Positions 1-5,594 of a DNA stretch of 5,594 nt are shown here, piece after piece; positions within the stretch are counted from its first letter, which is position 1; each line of letters starts with the position of its first letter. The notes under the pieces are model-generated. The model was given only the letters and a program-made list of their open reading frames with translations. It made no database searches and was not told the origin of the DNA. The position numbers and the translations under genes are program-made. Origin of the DNA: Gemmatimonadota bacterium (GTDB taxonomy: Bacteria > Gemmatimonadota > Gemmatimonadetes > Longimicrobiales > RSA9); contig JACQPS010000138.1 of assembly GCA_016207445.1 (NCBI GenBank), forward strand, positions 1 to 5,594. The letters run 5' to 3'.

Positions 1-311
1 GCCTGCACCGTGCTCGTGAACGGGGAGCCGGTGTGCGCGTGCCTCGTGCCGGTCGCGCACGCGGCGGGCACCGAGGTCCTCACCATCGAAGGGTTGGGCG
101 CCGCGCACCCGCTCCAGCGCGCGTTCGCGGAAACTGGCGGCGCACAGTGCGGGATCTGCACGCCGGGCATGATCATGGCCGCACTGGCGCTCGGGCCGCG
201 GCCGTCGCTCGAGCGGGTCCGCGCCGGCCTCGCCGGCAACCTCTGCCGCTGCACCGGCTACGAGGCGATCTACCGGGCCGTGCTCCAGGCGACCGGCGCG
301 GCGGGTGGGAC

Positions 312-315
<4 letters not shown>
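1..315 (+). CDS. [2Fe-2S] iron-sulfur subunit of a xanthine dehydrogenase-type molybdenum hydroxylase (partial, 5' end missing)
   Basis: This is the small electron-transfer subunit that passes electrons from the molybdenum cofactor to FAD in xanthine dehydrogenase-like enzymes (XdhC/PucE/CoxS type), acting in the cytoplasm. The reading frame is open from base 1 and stops with TGA at 313-315; 104 codons are visible of the roughly 150-170 usual for the family, so the N-terminus lies outside the window. Visible residues 2 and 14 are the last two cysteines of the N-terminal plant-ferredoxin-type cluster (spacing C-x11-C). The C-terminal cluster follows as QCGIC (Q49, C50, C53) and NLCRCTGY (C82, C84). 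The distance between the two Cys pairs is 28 residues, where 31 is usual, so the connecting loop is three residues short. The gene overlaps the FAD subunit by ATGA, as expected for co-translated subunits. The substrate is inferred as xanthine/hypoxanthine only from the ureide genes downstream; the sequence alone cannot exclude another hydroxylase of this superfamily. Confidence 0.93.
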
Positions 316-1129
<814 letters not shown>

Positions 1130-1133
<4 letters not shown>

Positions 1134-2485
1134 GCCAGCTCACGGTCTTCCGGGGGCGGCGCGTGGTTCTGCCCGGAAGCGTACAGCCCGCGGCGGTCCA
1201 CGTGCGCGGCGTCATCGAGGCAGTTGTCCCGTTCGACGCCGTCCCGCCTGGCGTTCGCCTGATCGATTTGCCGGATGATGCCGCCTTGCTGCCGGGACTC
1301 GTCGACACGCATGTCCACATCAACGAGCCCGGGCGAACGGAGTGGGAGGGGTTCGAGAGCGCGACCCGCGCGGCGGCGGCCGGCGGCGTGACGACGCTGG
1401 TGGACATGCCACTCAACTGCGTACCGGCCACGACCACGGCCGAGGCGCTGGCGGCGAAGCGGTCCGCGGCGGGCGGCCGCATCCGGGTCGACGTCGGCTT
1501 CTGGGGCGGCGTGGTGCCCGGCAACGCGGGGGCGCTCCCGCGGCTCGCGGAAGCCGGCGTCGCCGGCTTCAAGTGCTTTCTCGCGCCTTCCGGCGTGGAC
1601 GAGTTCCCGCACGTCGGCGAAGCGGAGCTGCGCCAGGTTCTGCCGATCCTGGGCCAGCTCGAGCTGCCGCTGCTCGTCCACGCGGAGCTGCCCGAACCGA
1701 TCGCGGCGGCGGCCGCATCGCTCGGGCCGGGCCGCTGGAGCGATTACCGCAGCTACCTGTGCTCACGCCCGCATGCCGCCGAGGAGCAGGCGATTGCGCT
1801 GCTCGTGGAGCTGTGCCGCGCGTATGGCGCGCCCACTCATGTGGTTCACCTTTCTTCCGCGCGCGCTCTGCCGCTGGTGGCGGCCGCGCGCCAGCAGGCC
1901 CTGCCGTTGACGGTCGAGAGCTGCCCTCATTATCTGCACTTTGCCGCCGAGGACATTCCGGACGGCGCAACCGAGTTCAAGTGCGCGCCGCCGATCCGGG
2001 AGCGCTCGAACCGCGAAGCGCTGTGGGGCGCGCTGGGCGCCGGGACGATCGACCTGATCGCGACCGACCACTCGCCCGCCGCGCCCGAGCTGAAAGGCGG
2101 GGGCGACTTCGCGCGGGCCTGGGGAGGCATCGCGTCCCTCCAGCTGGGGCTCGCGGTGGTGTGGACCGGCGCGCGTGCGCGTGGTCATTCGCTGCGAGAC
2201 GTGGCCGAGTGGATGAGCGCGGCACCCGCGCGCCTCGCCGGATTCGGCCGCCGCAAGGGCGCGATTGCACCGGGATGCGACGCCGATCTGGTGGTGTTCC
2301 GGCCGGACGCGGAGCTGCTCGTCGTCCCCGAGGCGCTGCACCACCGGCACAAGCTCACCCCCTACACCGGCACGCGGCTGCTGGGGGTGGTCGAGGCGAC
2401 GTACCTTCGGGGCGAGCTCGTGTACGGCGGCGGCAAGCTCGTCGGCGCGCCGCGCGGGGTCCTGCTCGAACGGGAGCGTGTGTGA
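1130..2485 (+). CDS. allB: Allantoinase
   Basis: Allantoinase hydrolyses (S)-allantoin to allantoate, opening the hydantoin ring, in the cytoplasm. The 451-residue protein has the usual family length and all the metal-site motifs of this cyclic amidohydrolase. LPGLVDTHVHINEPGRTEWEGF spans residues 54-75 and carries H61 and H63. GFKCFL holds K148, the expected carboxylated bridging lysine. LLVHAE has H184, VVHLSSA has H240, and IATDHSP has D313. ESCPHYL (263-269) and KCAPPIR (284-290) are also typical. The INEPGRTEWEGF stretch favours allantoinase over dihydropyrimidinase and dihydroorotase, and the adjacent allantoicase, uraD and uraH genes agree. The ATG overlaps the stop of the FAD subunit as ATGA, with only a weak purine stretch (GGGACGAG, 1117-1124) upstream, so translational coupling is likely. 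No residue expected for catalysis appears missing. Confidence 0.96.
2472..2476 (+). promoter_or_regulatory. Ribosome binding site for allantoicase, supporting the GTG start
   Basis: GGGAG lies 5 bases upstream of GTG 2482, inside the last codons of allB. It supports GTG 2482, which overlaps the allB stop as GTGA, as the allantoicase start. The frame stays open upstream, but there it only shadows allB. Confidence 0.6.
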
Positions 2486-3474
2486 GCGACTTCACGGAGC
2501 TGGTCGATCTGGCGGCCGAGCGGCTGGGCGGCGCCGCCGAGCTGGCCAATGACGAGTTCTTCGCACCCAAGGAGAACCTGCTGCGCGCGGCGGCGCCCGT
2601 CTTTCGCGAGGGCGAGTACACGGAGCATGGCAAATGGATGGACGGCTGGGAGACGCGGCGCCGCCGCACGCCCGGCCACGACTGGTGCATTATCCGGCTG
2701 GGGCTGCCGGGGGTCATCCGCGGCATCGTCGTCGATACCAGCTTCTTCCGGGGCAACTACCCGGAGCAGTGCTCGCTGGACGCATGCGCGGCCGAGGGCG
2801 TGCTCGAGGCGGAGCGCCTCGTGGACGACGTCGCCTGGACCGAGATCCTGCCGCGATCACCCTTGCGAGGCGACACCCGGAATCCGTTCGAGGTCGCGGG
2901 CGTCCAACGCTTCACCCACGTCCGCCTCAACATCTATCCCGATGGCGGCGTGGCACGGCTGCGCGTGTACGGCGAGGTCGCGCCCGATTGGGCGCGGCTC
3001 GCGCGCCGCGGCGAGGTCGACCTGGCCAGCGTCGAGCACGGCGGCCTGATCCTCGCCGCCAGCGACATGTTCTTCGGCCACCGGCACAACCTGATCCTGC
3101 CCGGCCGTGCGACGAGCATGGCGGATGGGTGGGAGACGCGGCGGCGCCGTAGCCCCGGGCACGACTGGGTCATCATTCGGCTGGGGCGCGCGGGGACGCT
3201 GCACCGCATCGAGGTGGACACGGATCACTACAAGGGCAACGCGCCCGACAGCTGTTCGCTCGAGGGGTGCCACGCGGGATCCGATGCGCCCGGTCTCTAC
3301 GAGTCATGGCCGTGGCGCGCGCTGCTGCCGCGCACGCCGCTGCAGCCGCACGCGCGGCACTCGTTCGACCTCACCATGAAGCCTGGCGAGCCGGTCAGCC
3401 ACGTCCGCTTCAGCATTTTCCCGGACGGCGGGGTGGCGCGGCTCCGCCTCTTCGGCGTACCTGCCGGCGCCTGA
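2482..3474 (+). CDS. alc: Allantoicase (allantoate amidinohydrolase, urea-releasing)
   Basis: Allantoicase converts allantoate to ureidoglycolate and urea, the step after allantoinase. The protein is 330 residues, the normal size, and shows the family's two tandem homologous domains. Repeat 1 covers about residues 20-165 and repeat 2 about 190-325. DGWETRRRR with GHDW appears at residues 54-68 and again at 215-229, an offset of 161. Each copy continues with IRLG, a D(T)-x-F/Y-(R/K)GN motif (FFRGNYPEQCSLD and HYKGNAPDSCSLE), a LLPRTPL/ILPRSPL motif, and a closing HVR(L/F)xI(Y/F)PDGGVARLR motif. The NDEFFAPKENLL and SDMFFGHRHNLI stretches open the two halves. The start is GTG, fixed by the GTGA overlap with allB and the GGGAG ribosome site; earlier in-frame starts would run through allB. 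The presence of allantoicase rather than an allantoate amidohydrolase (allC) means nitrogen is first released as urea. No urease or ureidoglycolate enzyme is seen in the window. Confidence 0.96.
   Translation: MSDFTELVDLAAERLGGAAELANDEFFAPKENLLRAAAPVFREGEYTEHGKWMDGWETRRRRTPGHDWCIIRLGLPGVIRGIVVDTSFFRGNYPEQCSLDACAAEGVLEAERLVDDVAWTEILPRSPLRGDTRNPFEVAGVQRFTHVRLNIYPDGGVARLRVYGEVAPDWARLARRGEVDLASVEHGGLILAASDMFFGHRHNLILPGRATSMADGWETRRRRSPGHDWVIIRLGRAGTLHRIEVDTDHYKGNAPDSCSLEGCHAGSDAPGLYESWPWRALLPRTPLQPHARHSFDLTMKPGEPVSHVRFSIFPDGGVARLRLFGVPAGA
2641..2703 (+). repeat. Allantoicase internal repeat, copy 1 core
   Basis: These 63 bases encode the DGWETRRRR...GHDW...IRLG core of the first allantoicase domain. 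By my hand alignment 52 of 63 bases match the copy at 3124-3186. The two-domain duplication is a known property of the allantoicase family, so it reflects an ancient gene-internal duplication and not a mobile repeat. Confidence 0.8.
3124..3186 (+). repeat. Allantoicase internal repeat, copy 2 core
   Basis: This is the second-domain copy of the 63-base core found at 2641-2703. Most differences are at synonymous third positions; the main protein changes are T to S before PGHDW and C to V after it. Confidence 0.8.
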
Positions 3475-4022
3475 TGCGCCTCGAGTGGCTGAACCGGCTG
3501 CCGCCGGATGCCGCGGAAGCCGAGCTGCTGCGCTGCTGCGGGTCCAGCGCATGGGCACGGCGGATGGCCGCGGGCCGGCCGTACGCGCATCTCGATGCGC
3601 TGCTGGAGACCGCCGAGCGCGTGTGGTGGCAGCTCGGGCGCGAGGATTGGCTGGAGGCGTTTCGCGCACACCCACGTATTGGCGTGCGCAGTGCGGCGGG
3701 CGCCGCCTCCCCTTGGGCCGCGCAGGAGCAGGCCGGCGCCGCCGGCGCGGCGCGCTCGCTGCTCGACCGCCTCGCGGCCGCGAATCGGGCATACGAGGAG
3801 CGCTTCGGCTATATCTTCATTGTGTGCGCGACGGGGAAAAGCGCCGAGGAGATGCTCGAGGTCCTCGACGCCCGGCTCGAAAACGATGCCCACGCCGAGC
3901 TGCGCGTCGCCGCGGAGGAGCAGCGGCGGATCACACGGTTGAGGTTGTTGAAGCTGCTGGACGCGGAGTATGTTTCGGGAACGGGATCGGGATCGGGAAC
4001 GGGATCGGGATCGGATAGATGA
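3474..4022 (+). CDS. uraD: 2-oxo-4-hydroxy-4-carboxy-5-ureidoimidazoline (OHCU) decarboxylase
   Basis: OHCU decarboxylase turns OHCU, the product of 5-hydroxyisourate hydrolase, into S-allantoin. The 182-residue protein contains the family's AFRAHPRIG motif (residues 62-70, with His66 the expected catalytic histidine) and the following Q-E-Q stretch with Glu85. It also has N-R-A-Y-EERFGYIFIVCATGKSAEEML and the helical end RLENDAHAELRVAAEEQRRI, all characteristic. ATG 3474 overlaps the alc stop as TGATG; there is no good ribosome site, so re-initiation or coupling is likely. The frame is open upstream to 3267, but that part shadows alc and is not homologous-looking. The family fold should end near RLLKLL; the last about 14 residues (GTGSGSGTGSGSDR) are an added low-complexity tail encoded by a hexanucleotide array, with six GGA codons and a final AGA that are unusual for this GC-rich genome. 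The core enzyme appears intact, and the tail is probably disordered. Confidence 0.94.
   Translation: MRLEWLNRLPPDAAEAELLRCCGSSAWARRMAAGRPYAHLDALLETAERVWWQLGREDWLEAFRAHPRIGVRSAAGAASPWAAQEQAGAAGAARSLLDRLAAANRAYEERFGYIFIVCATGKSAEEMLEVLDARLENDAHAELRVAAEEQRRITRLRLLKLLDAEYVSGTGSGSGTGSGSDR
3976..4011 (+). repeat. Perfect CGGGAW hexanucleotide array (6 units; two 18-base higher-order units)
   Basis: Six uninterrupted 6-base units read CGGGAA, CGGGAT, CGGGAT, CGGGAA, CGGGAT, CGGGAT, followed by a partial CGGAT. The order forms two identical 18-base blocks, which suggests expansion by slippage or duplication of an 18-mer. In the uraD frame each block encodes a Gly-Thr-Gly-Ser-Gly-Ser-type repeat. Since 6 and 18 are multiples of 3, copy-number change would lengthen or shorten the tail without shifting the frame. 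The + strand also carries six GGG tracts with 3-base loops. Confidence 0.95.
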
Positions 4023-4363
4023 GCGCGATCACCACGCACGTGCTCGATACGGGTTTGGGCCGGCCCGCGGCCGGCGTACCCGTGCGGCTGGAGAAGCTGT
4101 GCGAGGAGCACGGCTCGCACGTGCTGGGCGGCGGCACGACGGACGCGGACGGGCGTCTCGGCGAGCTCGTCCCGGCCGACCAGCCGTTGAAGGCGGGAAC
4201 TTATCGCCTGACCTTCGATACGGCGGCATACTTCCGGGACCAGCAGCGGGAGGCCTTCTACCCCGAAGTGTCCGTCCTCTTCGAGATTCGCGACCCCGGG
4301 CAGCACTATCACGTTCCGCTGCTGCTGAGCCCGTACGGCTATTCGACCTACCGCGGGAGCTGA
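4019..4363 (+). CDS. uraH: 5-hydroxyisourate hydrolase (transthyretin-like)
   Basis: HIU hydrolase opens the ring of 5-hydroxyisourate, the uricase product, to give OHCU, the substrate of the gene just upstream. The 114-residue protein is the standard length for the cytoplasmic bacterial form, and no signal peptide is present. It starts THVLDTGLGRPA, carrying His7 of the active site. TDADGR follows with Arg46, then FYPEV and HYHVPLLLSPYGYSTYRGS, with catalytic His98 and the C-terminal YRGS signature (111-114) that separates HIU hydrolases from true transthyretins. The ATG overlaps the uraD stop as ATGA. The bases upstream of it are the CGGGAW array, not a clear Shine-Dalgarno sequence, so its translation probably depends on uraD translation. 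A homotetramer is expected from the family. Confidence 0.96.
   Translation: MSAITTHVLDTGLGRPAAGVPVRLEKLCEEHGSHVLGGGTTDADGRLGELVPADQPLKAGTYRLTFDTAAYFRDQQREAFYPEVSVLFEIRDPGQHYHVPLLLSPYGYSTYRGS
4355..4359 (+). promoter_or_regulatory. Ribosome binding site for hemE, supporting the GTG start
   Basis: GGGAG lies 7 bases upstream of GTG 4367 and is embedded in the codons for the invariant Arg-Gly-Ser end of uraH. It supports GTG 4367 as the hemE start; a later in-frame ATG (4439) falls inside the conserved FMRQAGRY motif and would delete essential residues. Confidence 0.65.
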
Positions 4364-4366
4364 GGC

Positions 4367-5425
4367 GTGGCGGCCGCCGAATCCCGTTTCCTGCATGCCT
4401 GCCGCTTGCGACCTGCCGATGCCACGCCCGTCTGGTTCATGCGTCAGGCCGGCCGCTACATGCCCGAGTACCGGGCGATGCGCTCGCGCCACTCGCTGCT
4501 CGAGATCTGCCATACGCCCGAGCTCGCCGCGCAGGTGACGCTCCAGCCCGTGGATGCGTTGGGGGTGGATGCGGCGATCCTCTTTGCCGATATCCTGCTC
4601 CCGCTCGAGCCGATGGGAGTCGAGGTCGCGTTCGTGAGCGGCGAGGGGCCGTTGATCCGGAATCCGGTGCGCTCGCGGGCCGACATGGCTGCGCTGCACA
4701 CGGTCGAGGCGCGCGACGGCCTGGGGTACATCCTGGAGTCCGTCCGCCTCGTGCGCGCGGCCCTCGCCGGACGCGTGCCGCTCATCGGCTTCGCCGGCGC
4801 GCCGTTCACGCTCGCCACCTACCTGGTCGGCGGCGGCGGCGCCGCGCGCGATGCAATGCAGGCCAAGCGGCTCATGGTCGCGGATGCCGGGACCTGGCAC
4901 GCGCTCATGGAGCGGCTCGCGCACGTGGTGGCCGACTACCTGGCCGCGCAGGTCGAGGCAGGTGCCGACGCCGTGCAGCTCTTCGACAGCTGGGTCGGTG
5001 CGCTCTCGCCCGATGATTACCGTCAGTACGTCTTCCCCTATTCGCGCGCGGTGTTGCGTGAGGTGAGCGCGCTGGGTGTGCCCGTCATCCACTTCGGCAC
5101 CGGCACCGCCACGCTCCTCCCGCTCATGAGGGAGGCGGGCGGGACGGTGATCGGTCTGGACTGGCGCACGCCGCTGGATGTCGGCTGGCGCACGGTCGGC
5201 ACCGACGTCGGCATCCAGGGCAACCTGGACCCGTCGGCTCTGTTCGCCCCCGCGCCGGAGCTCGAGCGGCGCGTGCGCGCGGTGCTGGCGCGGGCGGGCG
5301 GGCGGCCCGGCCACATCTTCAACCTGGGACACGGCATCCTGCCCGAGACGCCGGTGGCGAACGTGAAGCGCGTGGTCGAGCTGGTGCACGAGCTCACCGC
5401 GGCCACGGCGCTGCGCGAGGCGTGA
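4367..5425 (+). CDS. hemE: Uroporphyrinogen decarboxylase
   Basis: HemE removes the four acetate carboxyls of uroporphyrinogen III to give coproporphyrinogen III in cytoplasmic heme synthesis. The 352-residue protein is the normal length. It has the family signature PVWFMRQAGRYMPEYR (residues 21-36), including Arg26 and Arg30. FADIL carries Asp75, the substrate-coordinating aspartate, and GFAGAPFTLATYL (141-153) has Tyr152. QLFDSWVG has Ser208, and FNLGHGILPETP (318-329) has His322. These match the known active-site set of the family. The start is GTG, 3 bases after the uraH stop, with a GGGAG ribosome site; the N-terminal residues before PVWF are the usual short extension. It forms a TGATG overlap with hemH, so the two heme genes are coupled. 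Its position right after a purine catabolic cluster is unusual in function, although no terminator separates them. Confidence 0.97.
   Translation: MAAAESRFLHACRLRPADATPVWFMRQAGRYMPEYRAMRSRHSLLEICHTPELAAQVTLQPVDALGVDAAILFADILLPLEPMGVEVAFVSGEGPLIRNPVRSRADMAALHTVEARDGLGYILESVRLVRAALAGRVPLIGFAGAPFTLATYLVGGGGAARDAMQAKRLMVADAGTWHALMERLAHVVADYLAAQVEAGADAVQLFDSWVGALSPDDYRQYVFPYSRAVLREVSALGVPVIHFGTGTATLLPLMREAGGTVIGLDWRTPLDVGWRTVGTDVGIQGNLDPSALFAPAPELERRVRAVLARAGGRPGHIFNLGHGILPETPVANVKRVVELVHELTAATALREA
5417..5420 (+). promoter_or_regulatory. Ribosome binding site for hemH
   Basis: GAGG sits 4 bases before ATG 5425, within the final hemE codons (Glu-Ala). The spacing is short, but with the TGATG overlap it supports ATG 5425 over the in-frame ATG at 5452, which would remove the conserved start of the ferrochelatase fold. 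Confidence 0.45.
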
Positions 5426-5594
5426 TGGCGGAGACGCTCGGGGTGCTGGTCATGGCGTACGGCGGGCCGACCTCGCTGGACGAGGTCGAGCGCTACCTGC
5501 TGGACGTGCGCGGCTACCGTCCCACGCCGCCCGAGATCGTACACGAGGTGCACGAGCGCTACCGCCGGATCGGCGGCCGCTCGCCGATCCTGGA
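5425..5594 (+). CDS. hemH: Ferrochelatase, N-terminal fragment (cut by the window edge)
   Basis: Fifty-six complete codons are visible before the right edge, still in an open frame. The translation starts MAETLGVLVMAYGGPTSLDE, followed by VERYLLDVRGYRPTP and HERYRRIGGRSPIL. The MAYGGP start, the YL-D-R segment and the RYRxIGGRSP motif are the characteristic opening of the ferrochelatase family, which inserts Fe2+ into a porphyrin ring. Ferrochelatases are normally about 310-350 residues, so most of the protein, including the catalytic His and Glu, lies outside. The fragment cannot tell a protoheme ferrochelatase from a coproporphyrin ferrochelatase (CpfC), so which terminal heme branch is used stays open. 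It overlaps hemE by one base (TGATG) and is clearly its operon partner. Confidence 0.93.
   Translation, partial: MAETLGVLVMAYGGPTSLDEVERYLLDVRGYRPTPPEIVHEVHERYRRIGGRSPIL

Noticed and set aside
33..311. Upstream in-frame extension of the FAD subunit
   Set aside because: This part is a shadow of the [2Fe-2S] gene; the flavoprotein length and the ATGA overlap fit a start at 312.
1342..2481. Upstream in-frame extension of allantoicase
   Set aside because: The open frame runs through allB, but its translation is Arg/Gly-rich shadow sequence; the allantoicase fold begins right after GTG 2482 and the total length then matches the family.
3267..3473. Upstream in-frame extension of uraD
   Set aside because: It overlaps the conserved second half of allantoicase and is Arg/Ala-rich; the OHCU decarboxylase fold starts at MRLEWLNRLP from 3474.
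3976..4011. CRISPR array or protein-level phase-variation switch
   Set aside because: Units are only 6 bases with no spacers, so it is not CRISPR; and because 6 is a multiple of 3, unit gain or loss does not shift the reading frame, so on/off phase variation by slippage of whole units is not expected.
4355..4375. Intrinsic terminator or promoter between uraH and hemE
   Set aside because: Only 3 bases separate the genes, and no hairpin plus T-run or -35/-10-like pair stands out.
3970..5016. Plus-strand open frame of 348 codons starting in the hexamer array
   Set aside because: It reads out of frame through uraH and hemE, is dominated by Arg/Ala/Gly and has no known motif. The RDRDRE-like start is a by-product of the repeat.
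3809..5389. Long minus-strand open frame (526 codons) opposite uraD, uraH and hemE
   Set aside because: It is antisense to three well-supported genes, its translation is rich in Arg/His/Ala/Pro with no recognisable motif, and long shadow frames are expected at this GC content. Its Asp-Pro-Val stretch is just the complement of the hexamer array.

Overview
The window is a dense, very GC-rich stretch of bacterial DNA. Eight genes lie on the + strand with essentially no intergenic space. Neighbouring genes overlap by 1 to 4 bases (ATGA, GTGA or TGATG junctions), and the only gap is 3 bases. The strong G/C preference at third codon positions, the GTG starts and the compact operon point to a high-GC bacterium. 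I cannot fix the phylum from the sequence; a soil lineage such as Gemmatimonadota, Acidobacteriota, Chloroflexota or Actinobacteria would fit, and this is only a guess.

Region 1 (1-1133) holds two subunits of a xanthine dehydrogenase-type molybdenum hydroxylase: the C-terminal part of the [2Fe-2S] subunit, cut by the left edge, and a complete FAD-binding subunit. The large molybdopterin subunit is not in the window.

Region 2 (1130-4363) is a ureide (purine ring) breakdown module: allantoinase (allB), allantoicase (alc), OHCU decarboxylase (uraD) and 5-hydroxyisourate hydrolase (uraH). With region 1 the inferred route is hypoxanthine/xanthine -> urate -> (uricase, not seen) -> 5-hydroxyisourate -> OHCU -> S-allantoin -> allantoate -> ureidoglycolate + urea. 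Every gene present keeps its recognisable catalytic or metal-binding motifs.

Region 3 (4367-5594) is heme biosynthesis: a complete uroporphyrinogen decarboxylase (hemE) and the start of a ferrochelatase (hemH), cut by the right edge. It follows uraH after 3 bases, so an essential anabolic pathway appears to sit directly behind the purine catabolic genes with no visible terminator or promoter between them.

The most unusual element is a perfect 36-base CGGGAW hexamer array (3976-4011) at the 3' end of uraD. It encodes a Gly-Thr/Ser tail, and it also makes a run of six evenly spaced GGG tracts (a canonical G-quadruplex pattern) ending 9 bases before the uraH start codon. Otherwise the genes look like ordinary members of known families, and I found no mobile element, RNA gene, CRISPR array or undescribed protein system. 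There is no gene-free stretch of any length.
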